From an uncultured Eubacteriales bacterium (lineage in GTDB: Bacteria; Bacillota; Clostridia; Oscillospirales; CAG-272): a DNA stretch of 14,154 bases. The notes under the pieces were generated by a model. The model made no database searches and was not told the DNA's origin. It was given only the letters and a program-made list of their open reading frames with translations. The stretch lies in the NCBI GenBank assembly GCA_934462885.1, contig CAKSJC010000025.1:1-14154 (forward strand), written 5' to 3'. Numbering within the stretch: position 1 is the stretch's first letter; each line of letters begins with the position of its first letter. Positions 7,861 through 14,154 of this stretch are shown one piece after another. A program made the position numbers and the translations under genes.

Positions 7861-9204
7861 TTATTTGCTTTCTTGCGCCCACTCGGTAACGAATGTTTCT
7901 TTAACGGAATCCCAGTCTTCGGTTTCCTGTGCGTAACGGAGGAGAGCTGATCCGAAATCCTGCTTGAACGTCTCACTCGGGAATATCGGGAATACCCATT
8001 CAACATTTTTTACGGTTTTCTTGTTCATCCATTCGATAACCTGACGCGCGAGAGGATCGCTCGGAGTTTCGTTTTCCGCAAACGTGTCGAACGGCGCTAT
8101 GAAGTTAAGCTCGTTTATAACATATTTTTTCCCTGTCTCGCTTGAATACAGCCAGTATAGAAAATCAAGCGCGAGCTTCTGCTTTTCCGGCGACGCCTCT
8201 TTGTTTATCGCAAGATAGTTTTCCGTTCCGATACACAAGCCCTGTTTTTCTTCGCCGCTTACGCCGATATAGATCGGCATGAATTTGATGTCGTCGGAGT
8301 TAACGGTGTTTCCGGAGACTCCGGATATTTGACTCCACGCCCAGTTGCCGTTCTGCACCATAGCGCAGCGTCCGAGCGCGAACTCCGACATGGAATCCGA
8401 TACCTGTTTAGTTCCGAGAAGCTTACGGTCGGTGACGGAATTTGTTATATACAGATCAAATATATCTTTGAAATTATCGGAATAGATAAAATCTATTTTT
8501 GATACTTTGTCGGTGGCAATATTTATTTTTTTATCTTGAAGTTCATAGTAAACGGGAAGATTGGCAAGATGCGTCTGCCATCTCCAGTTTTCACCGGGCT
8601 GTAAAGAAGTCGACGCGAACACTCCCTCAATTCCGAGTTCATCTTTGTGGGACGTCATATCGGCAACGAGAGAAGAAAGTTTTTTAAAATTATTTATTTC
8701 ATCCATTGATTTGTAATCTGTCGAACGGTCTTTGAGAGCGAAATACTTGTCGGTTATCGCGGAATTATAAATTATTCCGTAACCTTCAACAACGTTTGCG
8801 ATGCCGTAAATTCCATCGCCGTCTTTTATTGAGAGAGAAGTGTCCGTAAGATGTTTGTACAAGTCGCTGTCAGAGATATCGAGACAGTAGTCTTTCCAAG
8901 TTGCGTAACCCATGGGACCGTTTATTTGAAAAATAACGGGCGCGTCCGACTTTACAATTTCGGATTTTAAGGTCTGTTCATAGGTGTTTGAGGCTGCGGT
9001 AACGACGCGAAGATCAACGCCGGTTTCGGCTTTGTAATCTTTTGCTATTTTATCGTATACTTCAGCGATTTCAGGTTTGAAATTCAGATAATATACGGAG
9101 TTGTCTGTTTTTCCGGCAGAGCATGACGTAGCGCCGAGAGCGCATATCGTAAGAGCCAAAGAAAGAACGAGTATACGGAAAGCGGAACCAAATGTTTTTT
9201 TCAT
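7861..9204 (-). CDS. extracellular sugar-binding lipoprotein of a CUT1 ABC importer
   Basis: This 447-residue protein captures the sugar outside the membrane and delivers it to the permease. It begins with a positively charged end, a hydrophobic stretch (about residues 8-25) and ATSC with the candidate lipidated cysteine at C28. The -3 position is Ala rather than the more usual Leu, but overall this reads as a lipoprotein signal. The mature part resembles family 1 solute-binding proteins (SBP_bac_1/8), with a typical central AMVQNGNWAW region (about 276-285) and a C-terminal helical lobe. The start has a strong AAGGAG six bases upstream. It is the first gene of the operon. The substrate cannot be read from sequence; the phosphorylase at the end of the operon makes a malto-oligosaccharide the leading guess. 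Confidence 0.93.
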   Translation of the reverse strand: MKKTFGSAFRILVLSLALTICALGATSCSAGKTDNSVYYLNFKPEIAEVYDKIAKDYKAETGVDLRVVTAASNTYEQTLKSEIVKSDAPVIFQINGPMGYATWKDYCLDISDSDLYKHLTDTSLSIKDGDGIYGIANVVEGYGIIYNSAITDKYFALKDRSTDYKSMDEINNFKKLSSLVADMTSHKDELGIEGVFASTSLQPGENWRWQTHLANLPVYYELQDKKINIATDKVSKIDFIYSDNFKDIFDLYITNSVTDRKLLGTKQVSDSMSEFALGRCAMVQNGNWAWSQISGVSGNTVNSDDIKFMPIYIGVSGEEKQGLCIGTENYLAINKEASPEKQKLALDFLYWLYSSETGKKYVINELNFIAPFDTFAENETPSDPLARQVIEWMNKKTVKNVEWVFPIFPSETFKQDFGSALLRYAQETEDWDSVKETFVTEWAQESK

Positions 9205-9341
9205 ATTAATCTCCTTAATCTCCGGTAATAGAATATATACGTTTTTTGTATCATGTTTTTATTTACAGTACATTTTTACCCGGAAGAAACAATTTTATAA
9301 CGCAGAGATATATTTTCCGGATAATGTGTAAACACTTATTA

Positions 9342-9369
9342 TTGTGGAAGAAAAAAACTGAAATATACG
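9342..9369 (+). promoter_or_regulatory. possible promoter for the YesL-family gene
   Basis: TTGTGG (9342-9347) and TATACG (9364-9369) are separated by 16 bases and lie about 35 bases before the start codon. The match is moderate. A GTGT-AA-ACAC inverted repeat (9326-9335) lies just upstream in the shared divergent region and could be a regulator site. No equally good promoter for the opposite sugar operon was found; TTGTTT and TACTGT on the minus strand, 16 bases apart, are the best I see. Confidence 0.3.
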
Positions 9370-9403
9370 CGGTGCGGGAAATATGTATAAGGAGAAAAGC
9401 AAT

Positions 9404-10054
9404 ATGAAAAACAGATCTCTCGAAAAAGGGAAAGAAAAAAATACATTTATTTTTATGCTTGTCCGTGAGTTTTGGAACTTAACCAAGCTTAATCTTTTGT
9501 TTGTAATTTATTCTGTTCCGCTTATTACGATCGGAGCATCTCTTGCGGCAATGGACCGCGTGACCTGCTGTATGGCAAAAGATAAGCCTACGGACGTAAT
9601 ATACGATTTCAGAAAGTATTTTAAACTCTCGTTTAAGAAAGTCACACAGACATATATTTTGATTGCCGTATTGTCGGCGCTTTCGCTTTTTTCTTCCGTT
9701 TTTTACTATATTTCTGCCGAAAACACCAAAAGTATATTTTTATACGTTTTGGCATTTGTTTCGGCGTCTGTTTTTATGTTTATAATGTGTGTTTCGGCGA
9801 TTTTTTTCAGACTGCCGGAATTAACTGAGAATAACAATATTTCAAAACGAACATCGCTGCGCGAAATAGTTTTATCCGCATTTTTTTTAAGCGTGAAGAA
9901 TTTCGGCGGAGCTGTTTGCGGAGGTATTGCGGTTGTTTTTGCTTTGCTTTTAAACATATGGTATTTTCCGTATTCCATCCCGCTTTTTTTATTTTTCGGA
10001 TACGCTTTTTTTTCCGTTCTTATAAGCTTTTTTGTCGTGAAGTGGGACAAATAA
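9404..10054 (+). CDS. YesL family (DUF624) membrane protein
   Basis: This 216-residue integral membrane protein has hydrophobic segments at about residues 28-50, 82-103, 110-135, 163-187 and 191-212. The N-terminal pattern FWNLTKLNLLFVIYS followed by PLITIGASLAAMDRV (about 23-53) is the hallmark of the YesL/DUF624 family. Members are commonly encoded beside CUT1 sugar importers in Bacillota, but their function is not settled. I chose the ATG at 9404 because AAGGAG stands nine bases before it; the earlier in-frame ATG at 9383 lacks such a site. It is transcribed away from the sugar-binding-protein operon and shares a roughly 200-base divergent control region with it, which supports a link to that transporter. 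No clear terminator follows it. Confidence 0.85.
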   Translation: MKNRSLEKGKEKNTFIFMLVREFWNLTKLNLLFVIYSVPLITIGASLAAMDRVTCCMAKDKPTDVIYDFRKYFKLSFKKVTQTYILIAVLSALSLFSSVFYYISAENTKSIFLYVLAFVSASVFMFIMCVSAIFFRLPELTENNNISKRTSLREIVLSAFFLSVKNFGGAVCGGIAVVFALLLNIWYFPYSIPLFLFFGYAFFSVLISFFVVKWDK

Positions 10055-10065
10055 TGCTTTTATCG

Positions 10066-10094
10066 TTGAAAAAGTTTTTATAATATGCTATCAT
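10066..10094 (+). promoter_or_regulatory. predicted promoter upstream of a structured non-coding stretch
   Basis: TTGAAA (10066-10071) and TATCAT (10089-10094) are separated by exactly 17 bases, a good sigma-A type match. Transcription would begin near 10101, about 170 bases before the phosphoesterase start. Since a second, closer promoter also serves that gene, this one may produce a leader or a separate small RNA. Confidence 0.5.
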
Positions 10095-10098
10095 ATGA

Positions 10099-10222
10099 GC
10101 AAAGTGTCTTTGCGGAAGCCGTATAGTCTTTCCCTATTCGTGCTTTCCGGCGTTACGGCGTATACCCGCGTGTGATGTGTCGTTTTACGCCTATAAGTGA
10201 AGCTTTGACCGCATCGCAAAAA
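10099..10222 (+). ncRNA. candidate structured RNA or leader (unidentified)
   Basis: The stretch following the promoter at 10066-10094 has more self-complementarity than expected for a spacer. It contains GCAAAG/CTTTGC (10099-10104 with 10108-10113), GCCGTA/TACGGC (10118-10123 with 10154-10159) and GGCGTA/TACGCC spanning about 10157-10192. TTTGCG near 10109 could alternatively pair with CGCAAA near 10215. It resembles no RNA family that I can name, and no intrinsic terminator closes it. It could simply be a 5' leader of the downstream gene or chance pairing. Confidence 0.22.
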
Positions 10223-10232
10223 ACTGTATAAG
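10205..10232 (+). promoter_or_regulatory. predicted promoter of the metallophosphoesterase gene
   Basis: TTGACC (10205-10210) and TATAAG (10227-10232) are each one base off consensus and 16 bases apart. Start of transcription would be near 10239, leaving a leader of about 35 bases that carries the strong GGAGG ribosome binding site. A further TATAAT at 10253-10258 has no matching -35. Confidence 0.6.
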
Positions 10233-10273
10233 GACTTTACACCGATTTATAATATAATTTTTGGAGGAAATTT

Positions 10274-10924
10274 ATGATTTATCTTATATCAGATCCTCAT
10301 GGAGGACACCGAACAGCCGGTATCGAACAGTACTTGAGAGATTCGTCAGAAGGAGATATTTGTATAGTGCTCGGAGATCTCGGTCTTAATTTTGCCGAGC
10401 ATGAGCATATATATAAGGAATTTACCGAGAATTTTTTGAAAACCGACAAGAAGTTTGCATTTATTGACGGGAATCATGAAAACTACGAATATATATATTC
10501 GTTTCCCACGGAAAAATGGCACGGCGGCGAAGTGCATAGATTAACTCCGAATATCGTTCATCTTATGCGCGGATACATATTTGATATCGAGAATAAGAGC
10601 TTTTTCGTAATGGGCGGATGCAGAAGCAGCAATAAATGGAAGGTAAGAGGGCTTTGGTATCGCGAGGAAATTCCTACCCATGAAGAAATAGAGCGCGGCT
10701 ATAAAAATCTTGAGGAACACGGAAGAAAAGTTGACTATATTCTTACGCATAAATACTTTTGCGATGAAAAACGTGATCCGAAAGAAGAAGAAATGTATAA
10801 TCTCAACCGTTTTATTGACGATAATGTTGAATATAAGCTTTGGTTCTCAGGCCATTTCCATACGAACGGCGAATTTGACGAAAAACACAAGATGATTTTT
10901 GACGTTCCGTATCTGATAAAATAA
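10274..10924 (+). CDS. calcineurin-like metallophosphoesterase
   Basis: This cytoplasmic protein of 216 residues has the complete metal-binding signature of the metallophosphoesterase fold. D7 and H9 form the DxH motif (as DPH). GDLG is at 34-37, GNHE at 66-69, a histidine at 159 and GHFH at 193-196. Such enzymes hydrolyse phosphomonoesters or phosphodiesters using two metal ions; the substrate (nucleotide, protein or nucleic acid) cannot be deduced. There is no signal peptide or membrane segment. The ATG at 10274 is preceded by GGAGG at seven bases, so the start is firm. It appears to be transcribed alone, from the promoter at 10205-10232 to the terminator at 11001-11033. Confidence 0.92.
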   Translation: MIYLISDPHGGHRTAGIEQYLRDSSEGDICIVLGDLGLNFAEHEHIYKEFTENFLKTDKKFAFIDGNHENYEYIYSFPTEKWHGGEVHRLTPNIVHLMRGYIFDIENKSFFVMGGCRSSNKWKVRGLWYREEIPTHEEIERGYKNLEEHGRKVDYILTHKYFCDEKRDPKEEEMYNLNRFIDDNVEYKLWFSGHFHTNGEFDEKHKMIFDVPYLIK

Positions 10925-11000
10925 AAGTTCGTGCCGGAGTTTATCTGCTGCGTGTCTTTGTTCGTAAAAAAATTTGATTGTTTTATTCTCTGCTTCAACA

Positions 11001-11033
11001 AAAAAGGTTCGTTTTCTAAAAACGAACCTTTTT
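11001..11033. terminator. bidirectional intrinsic terminator
   Basis: A perfect 15-bp stem (11001-11015 with 11019-11033) encloses a three-base loop. It starts with five A and ends with five T, so each strand reads as a hairpin followed by a U-tract. It lies between two convergent genes, 76 bases after the phosphoesterase stop and 4 bases after the araC-family stop, and should terminate both. Confidence 0.9.
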
Positions 11034-11037
11034 GCGT

Positions 11038-11910
11038 TTATGATTTTTTTAATCTTTTTCGGTAATCAGAGGGAGTAAGACCCGTCTCTTTCTTGAAAAC
11101 CCTGCAATAATAGCTCGGATCATGAAAGCCGACGCTTGCGGCTACATCTGCGACAGAAAGTTTATTTTCATCAAGCAGGCGTTTTGATTCCATGATTCTC
11201 TTATCAATTATATATTTGCCGATACTGACGCCTTGGACGCGCGTGAATAAGTGAGAGAGGTAATATTTGTTTGTAAAGCATTTTTCAGCCAGCTCATCAA
11301 GCGTTATCTGCTGCTTGTAATTTTTATCAATATATGATAGAGCGACCTCCATTCTTCTTCCAAGATCAAGAAGAAGAGCGGCGTTTTCGGTGCGGTTTAT
11401 CAGCCTGAACACATACATTAAGAGGGTTCGCGAGATATTTTGCGATATCTCCATATAAAAGCGTTCCTTACTCTCGAACTCGTCTACAAGCATGTTGAAG
11501 TATTTATAAAAAATGCCGTACATATTGCCGCTTGGGTAAACGCTTTCGTATTTTGCGGGAATAAGCCAGTTGGGAGGAAGATCGGTTATTTCCAGCTTAT
11601 CATAAGCAACGAAAAGCACACTCATCGGATCCTCAACGCTGCTTTTTTCAAAATGTATTTTATCTGCATTGTAGACGATGAGGTCTCCTTTTTGCACATC
11701 ATAGAATTTATCTTCAATGGCAATAGTTCCTTTACCGTCGGTGACAAATATGATTTCAAGAAAATCATGGGAATGAGCTTCTTCACACCATCCGCCGTGT
11801 TTCTCCAAAAAACCGACATATAAAAGTCTCGGCTTTAGCTTGAAAATATAGTGCTGTTTAAGCAGAAAATGTTGTCTTTCATCACTGTTATATCTGTGAA
11901 TAACTTTCAT
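11038..11910 (-). CDS. AraC family transcriptional regulator with N-terminal cupin domain
   Basis: This 290-residue DNA-binding regulator has an N-terminal cupin-like sensor (about residues 35-110, with HSHDFLEI at 46-53 and a second KIHFE at 84-88). A linker helical region follows, and the C-terminal double helix-turn-helix (about 190-288) carries the family pattern LSVADVAASVGFHDPSYYCR then FKKETGLTPSDYR. The layout is that of regulators that sense a sugar or related small molecule. The ATG at 11910 has GGAGGAG six to nine bases upstream. It is transcribed away from the CUT2 sugar importer genes to the right, with a 384-base gap between them, so control of that importer is the simplest guess. 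It could also control the CUT1 operon. Confidence 0.93.
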   Translation of the reverse strand: MKVIHRYNSDERQHFLLKQHYIFKLKPRLLYVGFLEKHGGWCEEAHSHDFLEIIFVTDGKGTIAIEDKFYDVQKGDLIVYNADKIHFEKSSVEDPMSVLFVAYDKLEITDLPPNWLIPAKYESVYPSGNMYGIFYKYFNMLVDEFESKERFYMEISQNISRTLLMYVFRLINRTENAALLLDLGRRMEVALSYIDKNYKQQITLDELAEKCFTNKYYLSHLFTRVQGVSIGKYIIDKRIMESKRLLDENKLSVADVAASVGFHDPSYYCRVFKKETGLTPSDYRKRLKKS

Positions 11911-12131
11911 AATGTGCTCCTCCGCTCTTGTATTGTTTCAAGTAATAAACTCATATATCCGATATCGTTTTGAAAAAGTACAGTATCTGTGCTTTAATGA
12001 TAAACGGGAAAGTGCAAAACAATATAAAAATGCCATTAGCGGGACGTGACAAAATTTTTGCAGAGACTAAAAACAGTTTGATTTCGTAAAAATACGGTGA
12101 AAAATATTTTTTTATTGACCTTTTTGTTTTC

Positions 12132-12160
12132 ATTATAACATCGGTTATTTGAAAAATCAA
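12132..12160 (-). promoter_or_regulatory. predicted promoter of the araC-family gene
   Basis: On the minus strand TTGATT (12155-12160) and a perfect TATAAT (12132-12137) are 17 bases apart, the best promoter match in the window. Transcription would start near 12125, giving the regulator gene a leader of roughly 215 bases. Confidence 0.65.
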
Positions 12161-12207
12161 TAATAAAATAGGATTTTCTTGCTATTCAATAAAGACAATA
12201 AAGCATA

Positions 12208-12236
12208 TTGAGGTTTTTGTGCAGAAATGATAAAAT
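12208..12236 (+). promoter_or_regulatory. predicted promoter of the CUT2 sugar importer operon
   Basis: TTGAGG (12208-12213) and TAAAAT (12231-12236) are 17 bases apart. The transcript would begin near 12243, about 50 bases before the ATPase start. An inverted repeat TCAATA (12186-12191) with TATTGA (12206-12211) overlaps the -35. Confidence 0.5.
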
Positions 12237-12251
12237 GAAAAAAAACAAAAC

Positions 12252-12263
12252 GACAAATTTGTC
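12252..12263. promoter_or_regulatory. 12-bp perfect palindrome, candidate operator
   Basis: GACAAATTTGTC is an uninterrupted perfect palindrome located about 10 bases downstream of the predicted transcription start of the importer operon. That is a position where a bound dimeric repressor would block transcription. AraC-type proteins usually bind direct repeats, so if it is an operator another regulator may be involved. The identity of any binder is unknown. Confidence 0.35.
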
Positions 12264-12294
12264 AATATTAACACCGGAAAGTGAGCGGAAAACA

Positions 12295-13806
12295 ATGGGT
12301 GACGTTATTTTAAGAATGACCGGAATAGATAAACGGTTCTCGGGCGTCCACGCTTTGAAGTCCGTAAATTTTGATCTGTGCGCCGGAGAAGTCCATGCTC
12401 TTATGGGTGAAAACGGAGCGGGAAAATCGACGCTTATGAAAGTTTTGTGCGGTATTCATTCATACGACACGGGAGAGATTGAATATTTCGGAAAGCCGGT
12501 CAAATTTTCGACCATAGCCGAATCACAGGCGGTCGGAATAAGTATAATCCATCAGGAACTGAATATGATGAATCATCTTACGGTTGCGCAGAACATATAC
12601 ATAGGACGCGAACCAAAGCGCGGCGGAATCTATATTGACGACCGTAAAATGGAAAGAGACGCAAAAGAACTTTTCAGACGTATCGGGATACATATTGACC
12701 CGTCAGTTAAGCTCGGAACGCTTACGGTCGGAAAACAGCAAATGGTTGAAATTGCGAAAGCGATCTCTCATGATTCAAAACTTCTTATCCTTGACGAGCC
12801 GACAGCGGCGCTGACACAGCCGGAAGTTGAAGAGCTCTTCCGCATTATGGCTGATCTGAAAAAAAAGAACATCGGAATGATTTATATATCTCACAGAATG
12901 GATGAGATAAACCGTATTTCCGACAGAGTAACCGTTATGCGCGATGGAGAGTACATCGGCACATTGACAACAAAAGACACAACCAAGGACGAGATTGTTA
13001 AAATGATGGTCGGTCGTGTCATATACGGCGGACAGAAAGAAAAAAGCGATGTTCCGGAAAATTCTCCGGTAGTACTTGAAGTAAAGAACTTAAACAGCGG
13101 AAATCTTTTGCAAAACATAAACTTCAAGCTGCGCCGAGGCGAAATACTTGGATTTGCCGGGCTTATGGGCGCGGGAAGAACGGAGCTTGCGCGTGCGATA
13201 TACGGCGCCGATAAATTCGACTCCGGCGAAATATATGTAAACGGCAAAAAAACAAAACTCAAAACTCCGGAATCCGCTGTAAAGCACGGAATATGCTATC
13301 TTTCTGAAGACAGAAAGCAGTATGGGCTTCTGCTTATCAAATCGGTAGCAGAAAACTCGGTGCTTGCTTCTCTTGATGATTATATACACTTTGGATGGAT
13401 AAACGACAGAGCCGCAAAGAAAGCGGCTGAGGAAGTGAATAAAAAGCTTCATACAAAAACTCCGTCGATGGATCAGCTTCTGAAGAATCTCTCGGGAGGA
13501 AATCAGCAAAAAGTCATCGTAGCGCGCTGGTTACTTAAAAATGCGGATATTTTCATATTTGACGAGCCGACGCGAGGTATAGATATCGGTGCAAAAAGCG
13601 AGATGTACGATCTGATGTCAGCGCTTGCCGCAGAGGGGAAATCAGTTATAATGATTTCGTCTGAGCTTTCCGAGATACAGCGTCTTTCCGACCGCGTTAT
13701 CGTTATGTGCGAGGGAAGAGTGACCGCTGATCTCCCGATAGAAGGACTGACGCAGGAAGTTATAATGAAATATGCTACAATGCGCCATCACGAGTTAAAT
13801 GACTGA
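12295..13806 (+). CDS. double-domain ATP-binding subunit of a CUT2 sugar ABC importer (RbsA/MglA/XylG type)
   Basis: This 503-residue protein has two fused ATPase domains and energises uptake of a monosaccharide such as ribose, galactose or xylose. Domain 1 has Walker A GENGAGKST at residues 38-46, a degenerate signature LTVGKQQ at 143-149, and Walker B ending LILDEPT at 164-170. Domain 2 has a degenerate Walker A GLMGAGRTEL at 289-298 (Arg in place of the catalytic Lys, normal for this family), signature LSGGNQQ at 399-405 and DEPTRGID at 423-430. I use the ATG at 12295, since the domain begins at once and the length then matches the family's usual 500 or so. The frame continues open upstream to a TTG at 12208, but that overlaps the predicted promoter. 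The substrate is not determinable. The permease gene follows 39 bases later; no binding protein gene is visible in the window. Confidence 0.95.
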   Translation: MGDVILRMTGIDKRFSGVHALKSVNFDLCAGEVHALMGENGAGKSTLMKVLCGIHSYDTGEIEYFGKPVKFSTIAESQAVGISIIHQELNMMNHLTVAQNIYIGREPKRGGIYIDDRKMERDAKELFRRIGIHIDPSVKLGTLTVGKQQMVEIAKAISHDSKLLILDEPTAALTQPEVEELFRIMADLKKKNIGMIYISHRMDEINRISDRVTVMRDGEYIGTLTTKDTTKDEIVKMMVGRVIYGGQKEKSDVPENSPVVLEVKNLNSGNLLQNINFKLRRGEILGFAGLMGAGRTELARAIYGADKFDSGEIYVNGKKTKLKTPESAVKHGICYLSEDRKQYGLLLIKSVAENSVLASLDDYIHFGWINDRAAKKAAEEVNKKLHTKTPSMDQLLKNLSGGNQQKVIVARWLLKNADIFIFDEPTRGIDIGAKSEMYDLMSALAAEGKSVIMISSELSEIQRLSDRVIVMCEGRVTADLPIEGLTQEVIMKYATMRHHELND

Positions 13807-13845
13807 GACTGAAAAAATGAATGAAGAATTCCGGAGGTCAAGCAA

Positions 13846-14154
13846 ATGGAAAAAGGAAAAACAAAACTTTCATTTTCGCGCAGACTACGCCGCATGGGAG
13901 TGAAGCTGGGAGAAACTATCGTGACAAAAGGCAAACAGAATATGATAATTCTGCTTGCACTTATTATACTGATTTTGATATTCTACGCACTCAATCCGCG
14001 GTTTCTTAAGCTCTATAATATCGTAAGCATGGCGCAGAGCCTTGCCCCATACGCAATACTTGCTCTCGGTGTAACGTTCGTAATAGCTACGGGCGGAATC
14101 GATCTCTCGATCGGAACCGTTTGTATTGCATCGTCGGTAATTGCAGGACACCTG
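13846..14154 (+). CDS. CUT2 sugar ABC importer permease (RbsC/MglC-like), cut by the window end
   Basis: The first 103 codons are present and the frame is open to the last base, so the gene is truncated only by the window. It begins with a basic cytoplasmic tail (about residues 1-31). Hydrophobic segments follow at about 32-49 and 66-82, then GGIDLSIG at 83-90, the hallmark of the ribose/galactose/xylose permease family (BPD_transp_2). GGAGG stands eight bases before the ATG at 13846, which fixes the start. It lies 39 bases after the ATPase gene and is surely in the same operon. The binding protein, and perhaps a second permease, should follow to the right. Confidence 0.93.
   Translation, partial: MEKGKTKLSFSRRLRRMGVKLGETIVTKGKQNMIILLALIILILIFYALNPRFLKLYNIVSMAQSLAPYAILALGVTFVIATGGIDLSIGTVCIASSVIAGHL

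Larger units (their letters stand above)
11911..12294. other. divergent control region between araC-family gene and CUT2 ATPase gene
   Basis: This 384-base, very AT-rich stretch has no convincing gene. A 69-codon minus-strand open frame (11951-12160) has no ribosome binding site and overlaps the predicted promoter, so I do not call it. The region contains promoters in both directions (listed separately), a 12-bp palindrome, and small dyads on the araC side: ACAG/CTGT at 11980-11990, CGATATCG at 11960-11967 and a CGTA/TACG hairpin near 12085-12096. Confidence 0.6.

Noticed and set aside
9326..9340. Catabolite-control (cre) site in the YesL/CUT1 divergent region
   Set aside because: GTGTAAACAC resembles half of a cre site, but at least three conserved positions, including the central CG, do not match.
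12115..12139. Plus-strand TTGACC and TATAAC as a promoter pair
   Set aside because: The spacer is only 13 bases, too short for a sigma-A promoter; the TATAAC overlaps the reverse-strand TATAAT, which has ideal spacing.
11951..12160. A 69-codon minus-strand open frame in the araC upstream region
   Set aside because: It has no ribosome binding site, its translation is low in complexity and unlike known families, and it overlaps the predicted araC promoter.
12208..12294. An N-terminal extension of the CUT2 ATPase from a TTG at 12208
   Set aside because: The extension overlaps the predicted promoter, has no ribosome binding site and is not expected in the family; the ATG at 12295 gives the normal length and domain start.
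1..14154. CRISPR arrays, tRNA or rRNA genes, transposases, toxin-antitoxin pairs or a defence island
   Set aside because: No regularly spaced repeats, RNA gene signatures or mobile-element proteins were found; the methyltransferase alone is not enough to claim a defence system.

Overview
The window looks like a chromosomal segment from a low-to-mid GC Gram-positive bacterium, most likely an uncultivated member of the Clostridia (Bacillota). This rests on three things: typical Clostridia families (a DUF421/DUF4363 pair, a YesL/DUF624 protein, an MsmX-type ATPase, a two-domain AraC regulator), AGGAGG-like ribosome binding sites with one TTG start, and short intergenic regions. No rRNA, tRNA, CRISPR array or insertion sequence was seen.

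Layout from left to right. Positions 1-235 hold no confident gene, only two hairpins and a short open frame of unknown status. A solitary beta-class DNA methyltransferase (236-1201, +) follows. Converging on it is a two-gene unit on the minus strand, DUF421 then DUF4363, overlapping by four bases (2308 down to 1245). A 20-bp perfect hairpin at 2346-2389 separates this pair from a large minus-strand carbohydrate operon (9204 down to 2389). The operon order is lipoprotein sugar-binding protein, MalF-like permease, MalG-like permease, MsmX/UgpC-like ATPase, glycogen/maltodextrin phosphorylase. Divergent from it is a YesL-family membrane protein (9404-10054, +). After a short structured intergenic region with two good promoters comes a metallophosphoesterase (10274-10924, +). 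A bidirectional terminator (11001-11033) ends both this gene and a convergent AraC-family regulator (11038-11910, -). The right end is the start of a second sugar ABC system, of the ribose/galactose (CUT2) type: a double-domain ATPase (12295-13806, +) and the first 103 codons of its permease, cut by the window edge.

How the genes may work together (inference). The CUT1 importer brings in an oligosaccharide. The co-transcribed phosphorylase suggests an alpha-1,4-glucan such as maltodextrin, split by phosphate to glucose 1-phosphate in the cytoplasm. The AraC regulator is transcribed away from the CUT2 operon and is the natural candidate to control it. The methyltransferase, the DUF421/DUF4363 pair and the phosphoesterase have no evident link to sugar uptake. 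Overall this is mostly an ordinary metabolic region. The items most worth a second look are the non-coding ones: the structured region upstream of the phosphoesterase, the long araC leader, the palindrome at the CUT2 promoter, and the unexplained left edge.
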